Source: Paragyromitra xinjiangensis
Lineage: Eukaryota; Ascomycota; Pezizomycetes; Pezizales; Discinaceae
Direction of reading: 5' to 3'
NCBI GenBank assembly: GCA_038503065.1
Contig: JBCAMK010000021.1
Location: 434,001 to 498,000 of the forward strand
DNA: 64,000 bases
Below the pieces are notes generated by a model. That model was given only the letters and a program-made list of their open reading frames with translations. It was not told the origin of the DNA and did not search any database. Position numbers and translations under genes: made by a program. Below, piece after piece: positions 26,763 through 39,316 of this stretch. Position 1 is the first letter of the stretch, and every line of letters begins with the position of its first letter.

Positions 26763-27421
26763 GATATCGATATCAACGAGTGACTATCTATGAATCTATA
26801 TCTTGCGATGAGAGATAAGGGTCATTAGTCCAAAAGATGTATATTACTGATCTACTACTATTAAAGAACGATATTCATCACTCTACGGATCATCACATAT
26901 AAGCGATGGCCTAACATTTATTGCCACCAATCACCCCCTCCCCCCGAAAAGCTTCGAACCTGAAAGCCGTAGCAATGCCGAGATAATGTATTTGCTTATG
27001 AAATCGTTGGGCTTAGCTTGGAGCATAGAACTGTAGGCGTTATAGTGAACAAATCGGTCGTGAAGCTTTCTAGGATAGAGTTTTATTAAGGCACGTTTAG
27101 TCCAAAGGTCTAATTATTGGGTGTTCATTAAGTACTGGCAATCATAATGCCATATCGAACAACTTAAGGAATCTCGAGGGACCCAGTGACGCAACAAAGT
27201 TACTATGCCGGATAAGAACAAAGTTGGCTACGTTACGGTCAGTTGGCGTGATTGCGTGATTGCGTGGTCGCAACTTGTTCTCAAACTACAAAGAAGAAAA
27301 TACCCTTCAGGTTCACAGATTCAAACTTTAAAAACTCGATTCTCTCAATGCATCGCTATGCTTTTGATATCACTAATAATACACTATGTCCAACTATTTA
27401 TCAATGCACCCCACTCCCTCC
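26763..27421. other. spacer right of the solo LTR
   Basis: Unique-looking AT-rich sequence up to the stop codon of the fibronectin-III gene at 27422. A further retro-element-like string (ACATTTATTGCCACC at about 26917) could be an old LTR edge, but no partner is visible. No gene seen. Confidence 0.45.
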
Positions 27422-30400
27422 TCAAGCTCCTTCCCCTTCACTCTCCCCAACAACTTTTTCCTTCTCCTCTCTCCCTCTCTTCCTTCCAAAAATCCCCTGT
27501 AACCCCTCCTTTCTCCCTTCACCTTCCTCTTTTTCATCCTTTCTTCTTCCGATCGTTCCAAAGAACCCTCCACTCTGGCTCAAACCTCCCTTACCCCACC
27601 CATCTTTCCCGTCTTTCTCTCTCTCTTCGTCCTCATCCTCATCTTTCCCCTTGGCATTCCTCCCAAAGAAACCACTACCTTTATCCTTCCATATCAGCGG
27701 GCTGCTCCCAGCCACGAAACCCATGTTACTGTTTCCCTGGTCTTCAGGTTCGTCGATATCAGATGAAGTTTCTTTCGCGGGCTTACGGCCGAAAAACCCA
27801 ACACCATCCTTCTTCCACCCCGGCAAATTAAACTTGCTGGTAGATCCTTTACGGGAAAGCGCAGAAAAACGGGACAGGATACCGGAGCTGCCAGGCGCAG
27901 CGTCGATGCTAGAATTGGTTGTGGAGATATCTGTGTTAATACTCAAATTATCTTTCCCATCCCCACCCCGTGCTTCGAATGTCGGTGCCGCCGGGTTCAA
28001 GCGCGGTGTGATCGGACGCACAGACTGTCCTGGTTGTGAAAACCAAGCAGGCTGCTGAGTGGTAGGAGCAAGAGATAAAGAGGCCGAAGAGGAGCTGCCG
28101 TGAAGGGGAGAGATAGGTCGTGATACAGGCCTGCTCGGTCCCCCCACTCTAAAGTCGCTCCAACTAGCCCCTAATAAGCTAACCCGATTTCTCGGTACCT
28201 CCATTCCTCCATCTACCGGCCACCCGAACGCAGCACCGACATCACTCGACGGGATCGGCAATGCATTGTCAAGACTTGCAACACTACTTGGGCGCGGTGA
28301 CACAGGCGACTCGAATAGCCTCGCGGGTTCAATCGGGTCAAAAGACGGGTTGAAAGGGTTGAAAGCGCTGCGGCGGGAGCTCTCACTATTTGTGCGTTCC
28401 AGCCCAGTGCTTCCCCTCTTCGAGCGGCCCGCGTGGAGGAAGTCGAGGTTAGTTGCCCAGCTCCCATGGGAGCCGCTACGACGGCGGGTGCCGATTGGGT
28501 CAAGTCCTGATACTGGCGGATCGGGATTTTTGGGGACGGAGCGGGACTCGGAGGAGCTGAGGGAACCGAGAAGCGGGCCTTCGAGTGGGATTGTTTTACC
28601 GCGTTGGCGGACGAAAGAATTGGAGAAAAGCTTGACAAAGCGGCGACCTCCAGAGGGGGCTTCATCGGGAGGGTTAGGGGCGGTGTCGGGGTGGTGGGGG
28701 AAGAGCGGTATGTGATGGAAAGAACTCTCGGGGGAAGAAAGGTGGGTTGATGCGGAGTTGGAAGACTGGGGAGATTGCGGTATGAGGCCAAGGCCAAGAT
28801 TGTCAACAGGTGAGGCGCGGGGCTGGGCATCTGAGAGTATAGAAGAGGTGTCATGTGCGGATGGTGGGGAGTCTTCAAAAGCGAAGAGGTTAGAGGGAAG
28901 GAGAGAGTTGGCGGTGGGACTCATAGGAGCGCTGCTGGACAGACGCTCGAGTTCCATGGATGCAGACATGGGGCCGATAGAATCGGGCTGCTCGGTTGGG
29001 GCGGCGCCGTTTGCGATGTTGAAGAAGGGAGAGCCCATCATTGAGCCGGAGAACGCTGAATTAATTTGCCGCGGCAGATGCAGGTTGTTATGGGCTGCAG
29101 CGTCAGGGAAAACTTGATCTTGGAGGGGGAACGTGTGCGTAGAACTAGAGACGGTATGGGTACGGGATTTACGGTTCCGATGACGGCGTTGTTTGGTTTT
29201 CTTGGGAGGGACGGCGTCACTATGACTACCGCGGCGGCTTTGAGAAGTTATAAGGAGTTCTTTAGAGCGGAGGTAGTCAATTTCGGCCTGCATAGGACAA
29301 TAATAATTTAGTGATCTCCACTAGTATACGCAAACCGCGAGAGTAAAGTAATTAAAGGAGAAAACTGACCACCTGATAGCTATTATAAACGTTCACATAG
29401 CGTGTCTCCAATTTCCTCTGCCGAATTTTCCATTCTCTCTCCTCCTTTTCATCCTCCAAAATTCTTGCACTCTCTGCTTCTTCCTCAAATCTCCATTGCT
29501 CCCGTTGCGTCTCCATCGCCTTAATAGAAGCCACAAACTTCCTAATCTCCTCCTCCATCTCCGCAATATTTTTCTGGGTCTCTTTCATCTCTTCACTCAG
29601 TTCCCGTTCCGTACTTTGCGCGTGTTCCTTGGACTCCTTCGCCTCCTGATTCAACTCCTCCACCTTTTCCAACGCCGCAATCCTTTCCTCATCCCATCTT
29701 GAAGAATCATCACGCATCTTCTTAATCTCATCTTCTTTTGACCTCAAACTCTTGTCTGTTTTCGTCCGCGAAGCCTCTGCAGCGCGCTTCGCCTCTTCCA
29801 GAGAGCGGGTCTCGGAGCGCAGTTTCTGCCGACTAGAGTCTTCTTCATTTTTCTTTTCCTTGAGGAGATCGAGCTCGGCACGGAGAACCAATTCGGCGGC
29901 CTTGAATTCTTCCTCGGTATGCGCGAGCTGCGCTTCAGTGTCGTCGATGTCGCGGCGGACCACTTCCAAAGCAGCAGTGAGGGATTCGACAGAATGCTGT
30001 TCTTCGGTGGGTGAAGAAGCGTTTTGAGGGCTGTTCTGGCTCTGTAACTCGAGGGTGGCAGGAGAACTTCTGCGCTCCCGAGCTGCGCGCCGGGAGTGGT
30101 GGTTGCTGCTGTTATGGTGATGGTGATGATTATTGTTATGGGTGTGAGGAGAAGATGGTTCTAGAGAGGGTTGTATGGACGGTAAATCCTCTGATGAATC
30201 CGCCTTACTAGAAATATGAGAAGAGCCGACTTCATTGGAGGAAGCAGACTTCCGGCGTGTCCGGAGCCTGATGAGTTGACCAGGAGCCTGAAAGTTATGT
30301 GAATTTGCGGCAATAACGCGAACATTGTAGGGATGGTCCGGATTGAGACCGGTAACGGTTACGCTAGTTTCTCCACGTTTCTCACTCTCACCAACTAGAA

Positions 30401-30815
30401 TAAATCTCAGCGCTCAGCAACTAGTGGGTAGAGATCAGAATTCGCGCACCGTTTATTCCGTTTATTTGTATGATATGCTTCGCAACAGACCCCGCCTTCT
30501 CGGGCAGCGACCAGTGGAGCGTTATCGTATCAGCGGCAATTCCATGCAGTGAAACACGTGGCGGAGCAGGAAGATCGAGACCGAGCAGCTTGACAAGCGT
30601 GGGGATGGGTATTTTAAGCAGCGTCGATGCGCGATAACACATCCTACGGGCATAGTAGTCAGCACTCTTGGACTCCTATCCCTCTGATGAGCATTGCTGA
30701 AAGGGAGATGGGGGAGGATGGGGGGGGAGGAGGAGGAGGAGGAGGGGGAGGAAGAGAGGGCGGGGGAGACTAACCATGCTAGCGCGACTATGGTGCCTAT
30801 GACGACGAGAACCAT
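27422..30815 (-). CDS. membrane-anchored fibronectin-III / coiled-coil protein
   Basis: A 1,041-residue fungal protein of unknown role, recalled by me only as 'fibronectin type III domain protein'. Exons: 30815-30775, 30643-30450, 30394-29370, 29287-27422; all phases join. Exon 1 gives the hydrophobic start MVLVVIGTIVALAW, a likely membrane anchor. The fibronectin-III fold covers about residues 35-125 (PAPPRVSLHGI, ITLHWSLP, IIQINGINVGES, TSVTVTGLNP, YNVRVIAAN). A His/Asn-rich patch follows, then a highly charged coiled coil of about 210 residues (exon 3, second half). The C-terminal 620 residues are Ser/Pro-rich and probably disordered, ending with four GFFG-like units separated by Lys/Glu-rich linkers. 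Exon 3 could end three bases earlier (CAG, GTGGTC) or as given (GTG, GTCAGT). Intron 1 is very CT-rich on the coding strand. Confidence 0.82.
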
Positions 30816-31330
30816 GATAAGCCGTTAGCTATAGAACGGGGGGGGTTGGTAGAAGCGGCAGTAGTGGTGGCAGTGAAAGATAGTAGTGGTAGTAAAAGCG
30901 ATTGCTGTAGCGGTGACTGACTGACTGGATGAATGAAATCTAAGAAATGGTGTTGCAAAGCGATCGGAAGTTTAATTGCGGGGCTTACATAACAGTGGCG
31001 CTAACCGAACCGCCCCAGAGCCGCATCCGATCGTGGCTTGAACATTGCCGGAAACGCGCGTGATCATACTCTACTCGGGGCGAGATTAAGGCAGGGACCT
31101 GACATTACTTAATCTCGGTTCTGGGGTGTGACGAACAAAATCAATTTACAACCACAACCATGCTAAATAACTCTATTTACACTCAGAACTTCATAATATA
31201 TGGTGTATAGACCGGATTCTCTACACCCTGCAGAGTTACTGGTGCAGTACCTGTAATGCGTTATTTTTTGCGTGGTTCAGCCTGAGTTTCACTTAAATCT
31301 TCCTGATCTCTATAGCTAACTTCTTGGCTA
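30816..31330. other. promoter of fibronectin-III gene and spacer
   Basis: The first 100 bp upstream of the ATG at 30815 contain repeated GTAGTGGTGGC-like units (about 30850-30900). The rest separates this gene from the decayed transposon. No gene seen. Confidence 0.5.
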
Positions 31331-32934
31331 TCAGTGTGCTCCCTCTCTTAACAATAACTGCGCTCCCGCGTATGATTTTCGCTTATTCTGTCTAATTTGG
31401 GCGCCTTTTTCCTCCTCTCTCAAATGCTTTTCTCCAGCTCGAGCCATCTCCAACTCTGCCCAGAGATTGCATGCAACATGGTGTTTTAGCAAAATGGTAC
31501 GCTGTTTAATACTGTGTGGACTGGCAGAGAGTATTGTACACAAAGCCTCCTAGCACAATGCATTAATACCACCCGGTGAGGTAGATGTTGGACAGGCCCA
31601 GACTGCATCATCATGCGCAGATTGAAAGGGATCAGGTGCGGCTAGTCTCGCTGTTACGAGTGATTCTCTCGGCGCTGGCGGGGGTAATTCAGGTTGAGAG
31701 GGTTTGCGGTTCTGGAGGCTCTGGGAATGGATTTGGGTTATCGAGTGGTAGAGGGGAATCAGGGCGCTCGAGGTTGTCCAAAATTGTGCTGGGACGCAAG
31801 GGAATAATGTCAGATGCACGAAATCCAGTTTTGATATTTTCTTTTGTCAATTCTTTTTCTTCGTGCTTTTGCCAGGAGATTTGGGAAATTGTCGTTTGTA
31901 ATTGCTCGAGCTTGCAGGTTATTCACTTCTTTGCCGTAGAAGTTTTGAAGTAATGAGAATACCCCTACGTCAAGGGGTTGCGCAATATGTGATGTGTGAG
32001 CAGGAAGACAATATGGAATTATGCGATTGTCCCAGCAGAACTCAACAACATCGGCCGCGGGTGTAAGATGTGCATCATATCCGTCGTAAGTAAGCATTCT
32101 CCAGTCACCGCTGACACTGTAAATATGATATTAGTTATGTTCTTATGAGTTGGGATTCAAGAAACACATACATCTCAGCTGTTTCCGGTTCAATTATTTT
32201 CTCCAGACACTTCAAGCAAATAATAGAGTCCATGTATTCTTTTTCTTAACCCCGTACTTCTCCTTCACATATTTTGACCATATATTCATAATTCATTAGA
32301 TATTTACTATTTAACTATTTAAATTAGTCAAAATTATAAAACCTAAATATATACATACCTTCGTAAGATTATCATTTATTACCATATAATCTTGAGCATT
32401 TGCTCTATTTCGCTCCAAGAGTTTATTGAACACAAATTCAACATCGGGGTTCCTTTCTAAAAATCGATATATACAATCTCTACCCACATGTGCTCGCTCA
32501 ACACCACGTTTCTCCAACAAAATACACGCAAGACCATCTAAAATTTCTTTCTCCGGTGCACAGTTTCAATCGTCCATGAATATAGCCCTTGCAGCAATTG
32601 CGCGCTCCTCCTGTGGTGACAGCATTTGCAATGAGGCATGTTCTCATGTCTTGTGGTGTGGATTCTTAACATAACGACGAAATGTAGCTTTGGCTAAATC
32701 ATGTTCCCTTGCGACTTGATTGATAGGGGTCTCTTGTTGTTTCCGGGTTCTTCTCATGCTCTTGGAGTAATTAAAATAAACGGCTTTTGCTGTCGCAATT
32801 CGTTCACTCGGAGGCTCAAGCCCGTACTCTGGACCTGGGTCTGCATCTGGCTCGGAATCATCAAAATTTGAGAGAGAAGAGTACTGCTAGAAGAAAAACT
32901 GCCCGAGTCCGAGTCAGGCTAGTCTGAAGCCATA
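31331..32934 (-). pseudogene. decayed Fot1/pogo-type transposase
   Basis: A minus-strand remnant of a DDE transposase of the Fot1/pogo branch of the Tc1/mariner group. From 32934 the frame begins ATG and meets a TAG at codon 5, then changes frame. The next stretch carries a Psq-type helix-turn-helix (RIATAKAVYFNYSKSMRRTR), then a CENP-B-type DNA-binding part (GVERAHVGRDCIYRFLERN) broken by two TGA codons. The catalytic half survives at 32097-31810 with MLTYDGYDAH (second Asp) and IIPYCLPAHTSHIAQPLDVG, then a degenerate tail. The sequence between about 32310 and 32100 that should hold the first catalytic Asp is missing or unrecognisable. The stops seen are TAG and TGA, as expected from C-to-T change of CAG and CGA. 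It cannot make an active enzyme. Confidence 0.85.
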
Positions 32935-32999
32935 GTTTTCTTGTACCGAATTTGATTCTTCTAAATTGCTGAGCTTGTAGCTACATTTCACGATACATG

Positions 33000-33263
33000 T
33001 ACAGCTGCGTCCAACAAGTTCTTGCGGTTTTTGAGGTACCACGACCAAACGAGGCGTTACAGCCCAACACCCCAGATCCACCATGCCTCCCACAACTGAA
33101 CCTTAATAATGCCAATACAACACAATAAAGGATGTACTGTTATTACATACTTTAAACGATAATGGCGAAATATGATGCTTTCTTTTTTGTTGAGTAGTAA
33201 ATGTTTTCGTTGAGTGGTTCATGGCATCCTGCTGCATCATGGTACTTGTTGGACGTAACTGTA
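33000..33263. mobile_element. TA-flanked MITE, family 1, copy A
   Basis: The element begins CAGCTGCGTCCAACAAGTTC (after TA at 33000-33001) and ends GTTGGACGTAACTG before TA at 33262-33263. About 75% of its length matches the copies at 39046-39313 and 40002-40284, including the shared inner strings CCACCATGCCTCCCACAACT and TTGTTGAGTAGTAAAT. The right inverted repeat is shortened, lacking the AAACCGCAAGAAC part seen in the other copies. TA flanks and CAG ends suit Tc1/mariner or pogo transposition (established knowledge). No coding capacity. Confidence 0.8.
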
Positions 33264-35824
33264 TGTACCTTTTGCGTTGCCAGCCTGAGGATAGAAAGAT
33301 TATAATCCTACGCCAAAAGGGATACATGCCCTCTGCGTTAGGATCTTTCACTCAACTCCACAGGTCCCAACCGCCAAGGCTCTTCATGACGACTCCGGGG
33401 GCATTCAAGCGCCGCGACTGCGTCAAGACCCGAACCCTGGACCCAGTAACCTCCGAGTCAGAACACCAAAAGAGCACGGTAATCAAAAGATCTTTGGGAG
33501 AAGCCACAATCTTATTCTTCTCCTGCTTTCTTAAGAGAAAGGAACCCGGGGAGACCCTAATGCTCAATCTCTCTGCTTATATAGTTCCCATCTAGTCTTG
33601 ATGACTAAGATACTCTTCCTTGGCATTCCTTCCACTAGCTTTAAACTTCCTTTTTCGCCGACACATACCCACTTCTGATCTTATTAGATCAATCCCCTCA
33701 TCAAGGATGTCTTACCTAGTGATCCAGTTTTTTCCCCAGTTTCGTCACACCCTCAGGAACGACTCTAGAGTACCGTATACTCGTGATAAAATCAGTTATT
33801 CAATATTACAGGGATTCGAACCAATCAAGATATGGTGCGAATATGGTGAGAAACAGCATCAACAGCCCGGAAACTCCCATAAATGCCATAGATAGCTCGA
33901 TTCACAAAGTGGCGGTGCCATACATCACTGCTTTTAGTCTTGTTCACCCAATAGGACGTCCCTCTTCATTAGAATCCTTGTGTCATTGAATACCCGATTG
34001 TATTACGAGTAGAGTATTTGCGCTCTTGAGCCTTAATTTTTGTCCAATCAGAAATTGATCAGCATCAATCAAATTGCTGGAAATTGGGGCTGGATTTGTT
34101 TGCGCAAAGTCTCTACTGTCGAGATACGACCCAGCTATGCCCCGAGCTAAACCTGATATAGCGTTAAATAGGGAAAAAGCCACCACTCAGAGGCTCGCTC
34201 TCTGCGCAAGCCACGTAACTCTGCACGTTTTATTGGTTAAGCCACTACTTCATACTCTACCCACACCTCTGTGGGCTAGGATCAAGTTTTCCTCACCCAT
34301 ATCCCGACTTCCCATCTTAAAATTTCAAACGATAACCTTTATGAGACTTTGATGTGGTTGGGGAAATATCAATTGATTGGTCCCAGGCTCTAACGAAGGT
34401 AACGTTGCCCGATAAGCGGGATTGATCGATATTTACCTTTCACAAGATTCAATTCCCATGCAGACGGATATCTTTAGGTGGCTGCCGTTGCTGACGTTTC
34501 TCCCCGTGTTGCGAATGACGATAAATTAGAAAGAATAATCAAGGCCAGGCAACATACGTAAAAAAACTAGGGTACGTAGATGTCACAACCACCATTCCCC
34601 ACCGTCTCCTATAGGCACATCCGGGAGTTTCAATACAACGCTAGTATTCCGATGTTTTAGGGTATTCTACCCTAGTACGACATCGATTTCTTTGTTATTC
34701 TGCCTTAGGAAAAAAAAGTTTGGATGACCCGTCGTCTAATCCTTGAGAAGAGATCAGCTTCGGCTTCAAACATCGGTACTTAAGGGTCAATGTCATATTT
34801 TTACCCGACCTCGGTTGAGAACAGGCGCTGTACATAGGCGTAGTCCGAGTCATCGGTGTTATAAAATCCGATGGGGCAGCTGAAGAGGAGATGGAGAGCC
34901 GCAATCGTTGCGGGTGAACATGTGAGAAGTGAGAAACGTCAGCCTCCCAACAACCAACAAACCAATTTTGCCGAGTCGAAGTTGCCCCAACAAGCCGCAA
35001 AGAGGCGAAAGGGGGAAAGAGGAAAGACCGTTCGGAGAATTATATGGTGGGAAGTGTTTGAGCAGCTATCACGAGATTTTTTCCTTTCCTTTCCTTTTTC
35101 CCTATCTGTTTTCAGTTTTTTCGGATGGTGTCGGGGAGGGTTCGACTTGCTCGGGCGTCAGTTTCCGGCCACTGGTGGCAGAGAGAGATATAAGTAATAA
35201 TTGAACTACGGGTGGTGAAAGAACGGATCTTGACAATAGGTACATGTAGTACCTACTCCACTTGCCTACATATGGTGTCTCAGGTGTCCTCAACAAGAAA
35301 TGCCCTCAACACCCGTTGCTGCATCATCGCCCAGTTACGCAACGGTCAGCCGCAAGCTAAGCTAGCTATCATTTCTGCATCTGTAACAACTGCCTAGTAG
35401 CTTCTTATCCTCCTTCCCCAGCCAACTCAATCACGATCACAACTTCTATAACCACCAACCACTATATTGTATCCCCACACTCCTCCATCATCCATTCCAT
35501 CACTACCCTCCCCCACCAAGCATTTATTCCCCCGAGTGCATCCCTCTCCTCTCGTCGATCTCCCTGCAGCACAGTAATTCCGTTCCCCCTCTATCGGACA
35601 TCGCCAACTCATTATCTCGCTGCTCTGGATCTAAATATTCCCTACCCTCCCTTCTCTCCCCCCCACCCCTCTTGTTCCTTCCCTCAACCCCTCCCTTTCT
35701 TCATCTATCTAAAATACTTGCCCCCGTTATCTGCCAACCAACTTCAATCTCTTTGTTTTTCACTCTGGTCTTGCCTTCTTGTGATTTTGCCTCTCATTCC
35801 CTCCCTTGCCCTCCTCGACCAAAT
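33264..35824. other. spacer with family-2 repeat fragment; lipin promoter
   Basis: From about 34090 to 34260 the plus strand is related to the reverse complement of 39360-39520 (shared strings GATATAGC, CTCAGAGG, GCCACGTAA and GGTTAAGCCAC). The last 400 bp before the lipin ATG (35825) are strongly C-rich on the plus strand, typical of a fungal promoter/leader. No gene with splice support is seen. The frames at 34871-35204 overlap each other in two phases and look random. Confidence 0.5.
34090..34260 (+). repeat. family-2 repeat, fragment
   Basis: Related to the minus strand of 39360-39520. In both, the sequence can be read as a short peptide with PDIALN, then QR(L/F)ALC. This suggests an old transposon coding end or just shared DNA. 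No inverted repeat ends are visible here. Confidence 0.5.
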
Positions 35825-38551
35825 ATGCAATATGTCAGAAGTCTCAGCGGTTCGGTCTCGAAGACTTGGAATTCAATAAAGTTAGTTTGATCTAAGCTGT
35901 TTATCCACCTCTTCACATCTTTGGCTGACTGTTTTCTCTTGACCAGCCCAGCCACCCTTAGTGGTGCTATTGACGTAATAGTTGTTGAGCAGGAAAACGG
36001 TGAACTCCCCTTATAGAACTGTACTCCTCGTGATCTTGGTGCTAATCAGTATGATCTGCTTTAGGTGACCTCGCATGCTCGCCGTTCCATGTCCGTTTCG
36101 GGAAATTCTCTCTGCTACGACCATCCGAGAAGAAGGTGAGCCCCTGGCTCTATTGGGTATTGATTCGGGCGAGAGTTCTGACCTCACTTGGTAGGTGGAG
36201 TTTCGCGTTAACGGTGTTAAAACCGACTACTCTATGAAGCTTGGGGATGGCGGAGAAGCATTTTTTGTTTTCGAGACTTCACACGCTGTCCCTGCAGATA
36301 TGCAAACTTCACCATTAGTATCTCCGTCAGCTAGTCCTCGGTCAATGGCCACAGTACCCGATCCGACGTCGCTGCAGGAACCAGACTACCTAAGTATCGC
36401 GGGTGGAGACGCAGCTGGGGTAGGAAAGGATTTCGATGGGTTGCCGCTGAATCCACGACGGGCTCAGAGTGATTTTGGTATGTTCGGTTCTGTCACATGC
36501 GTTTTGCGCCCATTTTGCTGCGGAGCTAATTCACTTGGGGTTTTTACTAGGGAATCTAACACCGCTATCCTCGTCGCCAGAGCAGACACGCCCAGCAAGC
36601 GGTGACTGGTCGGGGGAGTCGATCCATCTGGAACGCTCAGCCTCCGAAGAAATACTCCCAAGTAGTAAACGTCGCTACACCTTGTCTGGTAATGGTGGTC
36701 CTTTACGCACCCGCTCTCCTCCTCCGCTCGATCACGCAGCTGCTGTGGAAAGAGCCTTAGCGCTTTCCCGGAAATTGTCTATTAGCAACATCCCAACACA
36801 TATAACCGACAGAGGAGATGTCATGTTAGACATGAACGGCTACAAGCTTAACCAAGAGGAGTCATTACAGGCAGAAGTGATTGCTCGGAAAATTCTCGCA
36901 GAAGAATTGGAAGGAGATTACGATATAGGTTCTTTAATTGGCGCAGATAGGAATGGGAATTTGTGGATCTACTCTAGCGAGGATGCAAAGGAGCGGGCTA
37001 GTCGAGAGGAGGGGTTGTCTCAGGCATTTGACGCTGTGTCCGATCAGGGTTATACCTCGGACGATGCAAAAAGCGATTCCTCGTCGGGATATGGAAGTAC
37101 AAGAATACAGAGATTGTCGACACCACCATCAACACCCCCGCTTCCTGGTCAAGCGAGCTTGATGGATGATTCGATCAAGAATTATGCTAAGACCCTCAGG
37201 CTCACGTCCGCTCAGCTGAAAAGTTTGGATTTGAAGTCAGGAGCGAACGAAATCAGTTTCAGTGTTAATAAGGCGACCTGTACTGCTTTCATGTATGTCT
37301 GGAAGCATGATGTTCCAATCGTAATTTCCGATATCGATGGAACAATTACAAAGTCCGATGCTTTGGGACACGTCTTAACGATGATAGGAAGGGACTGGAC
37401 GCATCTTGGAGTCGCAAAGCTGTACACGGATATCGCAGCAAATGGGTACCATTTGCTTTACTTGACGAGCCGGGCGGTGGGACAGGCGGATACAACACGG
37501 AACTATTTGAATGGGATTGTGCAAGATAAGTATAAGTTGCCGAAGGGGCCGGTGATCATGAGTCCAGACCGGACTTTTTCGGCATTAAGAAGGTACGCTC
37601 CAAAGGCAATCCGAAATAGAAAAGGGAGGTGGAATGAGCACTTGGGTTGACTTTTTGTGGTCATTCAGAGAGGTATATCTGCGCAAACCGGAAGTGTTCA
37701 AAATGGCATGTTTGAGAGATATTCTCAATCTTTTTGGACAGAAGCACAATCCATTCTATGCTGGGTTTGGAAATAGGCTCACAGATGCGCTGTCGTACCG
37801 GTCGGTCAATATCCCGTCGACCAGGATCTTTACTATCAATTCCTACGCTGAGGTCTCATTGGATCTGCTCACGCTTACGACATACAAAAGCTCTTACGTC
37901 AACATGCGGGATTTAGTAGATCATTATTTTCCACCAGTAGGACTTTTAAGCCAAGATGAGCAGTACACCGACTTCAATTACTGGAGAGAGCCACTGCCTG
38001 ACCCAGAGGATTTCTCGGATAGTGACGAGGAGGAAGAGGAGGAAGATGAGGAAGAAGAGGAGGAGGAAGAGGATGAGGAGGAGGAGGAGGAAGAAGAAGA
38101 AGAGGGCGACATGGGCGAGAGCTACTACGAAGATGAACATGAGATGGGAGAGAGCTTTTATACTGAGAACGCGGAAGACGGGGACGGAGAGGAAGAGTAT
38201 ACCGAGTACGGCGAAGAAGGTGAGGAGGAGGAGGAGGAGGAAGAGAAGGAGGAGGTCAGTGAGCTAGAAAGAAGTCAAGTTGCGGAAAGCTTCGTCGATG
38301 ATCAAGATGACGTGGAAAAAGCAAAGGAGAGGAAGTCACTTGCGGGTAAAATCCCTGGTCTTGGGATTGGGAAGATCGGCATGAAGATGGATCTTGATCA
38401 AGGGCGGTTGCATCAAGCTGTGGAGTTTGCGGAGCGAGAGATGAGTGGGATTGTGGACGAAGTGGTGCGCGAGATTCAGGTGTTAACGGAGAGGAAGAAC
38501 AAGCCGGGAGAAGAGAAGGGGAAGGAAGCGGTGGAGGGGACTGTGGTTTAA
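35825..38551 (+). CDS. pah1: lipin-type phosphatidate phosphatase (Pah1/Ned1)
   Basis: A Mg-dependent enzyme turning phosphatidate into diacylglycerol at the ER and nuclear membrane. It sets the balance between phospholipid and fat synthesis, and in yeast also nuclear shape (family knowledge). Exons: 35825-35880, 35947-35999, 36065-36135, 36195-36477, 36551-37592, 37669-38551; 795 residues. The N-LIP domain starts at the very N-terminus (MQYVRSLSGSVSKTWNSINP, then HVRFGKFSLL and VEFRVNG). The haloacid dehalogenase site DIDGTITKSD lies near residue 415 with ILSDID-like context VVIVISDIDGT replaced by VPIVISDIDGT, followed by GYHLLYLTSRAVG and GPVIMSPDRTFSALRRE. The C-terminal 180 residues hold long Glu/Asp runs, then an ordinary tail. 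Ser-rich regions between the two domains are likely phosphorylated, as in yeast. The first four exons are short and were joined through split codons; all phases fit. Confidence 0.95.
38026..38255 (+). repeat. GAG/GAA-rich tract coding acidic runs in lipin
   Basis: Two GAG/GAA codon runs (38026-38105 and 38219-38250) encode stretches made almost only of Glu with a few Asp and Gly. Between them are two similar units, GESYYEDEHEM and GESFYTENAED. Such purine tracts change length by slippage. Confidence 0.85.
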
Positions 38552-39045
38552 TTCTGTACGCTGAATAAGGCGAAATATACATAGGAGTACACTGGTTTGT
38601 GGACTGTTTGTACCTTTTCTTTTTTTGGTGGGTGTTTTTCTGGGGCTTTGAGATTTTTTTTGTTCGGTCTACGATGGGCTTCCCGTTGGAGTATTCTGGG
38701 GCATTATTCATTTTTTTCGTCTGTTGCATATTTTCGTTACTGTTTCCTTTAGGCTCCCTTTTGTGTTGTATTTTATCTTATTTAGCTTGTAGATACTTGG
38801 TTGGAGTGGACGGGGGTTTGAATCGTTTTTACTTTTCTGAGCCCTTCTTAGGGTTTAATAGGCATTAGATGCTGGCGAAATTGATATAAATATATGTTCT
38901 GACCCGTATTCCAAAGATGCTCGTTTTAAAATGGGAACACTTTGAACATCGGCCGACCCATAGCGAAGTGAAACTAAGAGATAGCTGATACCCAAAATTT
39001 CCACCAAGGTAAAAAATTTCTTCCCTTCCAACTACTACATGTACA

Positions 39046-39313
39046 TACAGTTGTGTCCAACGAGCTCTTGAAGTTTCTAAAGTGTCATGATGCAACAAGG
39101 TGTTACGAGCCTTACAGCACAACACCGCCATGCCTTCCACAACTACATGTAGACCTGAATCATGCCAGTATAATAAAGGACACACTGTTATTACTTTAAG
39201 CAATAATGGTGAAACATGGTGCCTTCTTTTTTGTTGAGTAGTAAATATTTTCACACTTTGCTGTTACGTCATAATACTTCAAAAACTGCAAGAACTTGTT
39301 GGACGTAACTGTA
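39046..39313. mobile_element. TA-flanked MITE, family 1, copy B
   Basis: Left end CAGTTGTGTCCAACGAGCTC (after TA at 39046-39047), right end GAACTTGTTGGACGTAACTG before TA at 39312-39313. The terminal inverted repeats are about 40 bp (TTGAAGTTTCTAAAG against CTTCAAAAACTGCAA). It is the most diverged of the three copies. No coding capacity. Confidence 0.82.
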
Positions 39314-39316
39314 CGA

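Noticed and set aside
26880..26935. Possible second LTR edge with a primer-site-like string
   Set aside because: No matching partner end or target duplication is visible.
33815..33835. GGTTCGAATCCC on the minus strand (tRNA B-box match)
   Set aside because: Flanking bases cannot form a T stem and there is no A box at the right distance.
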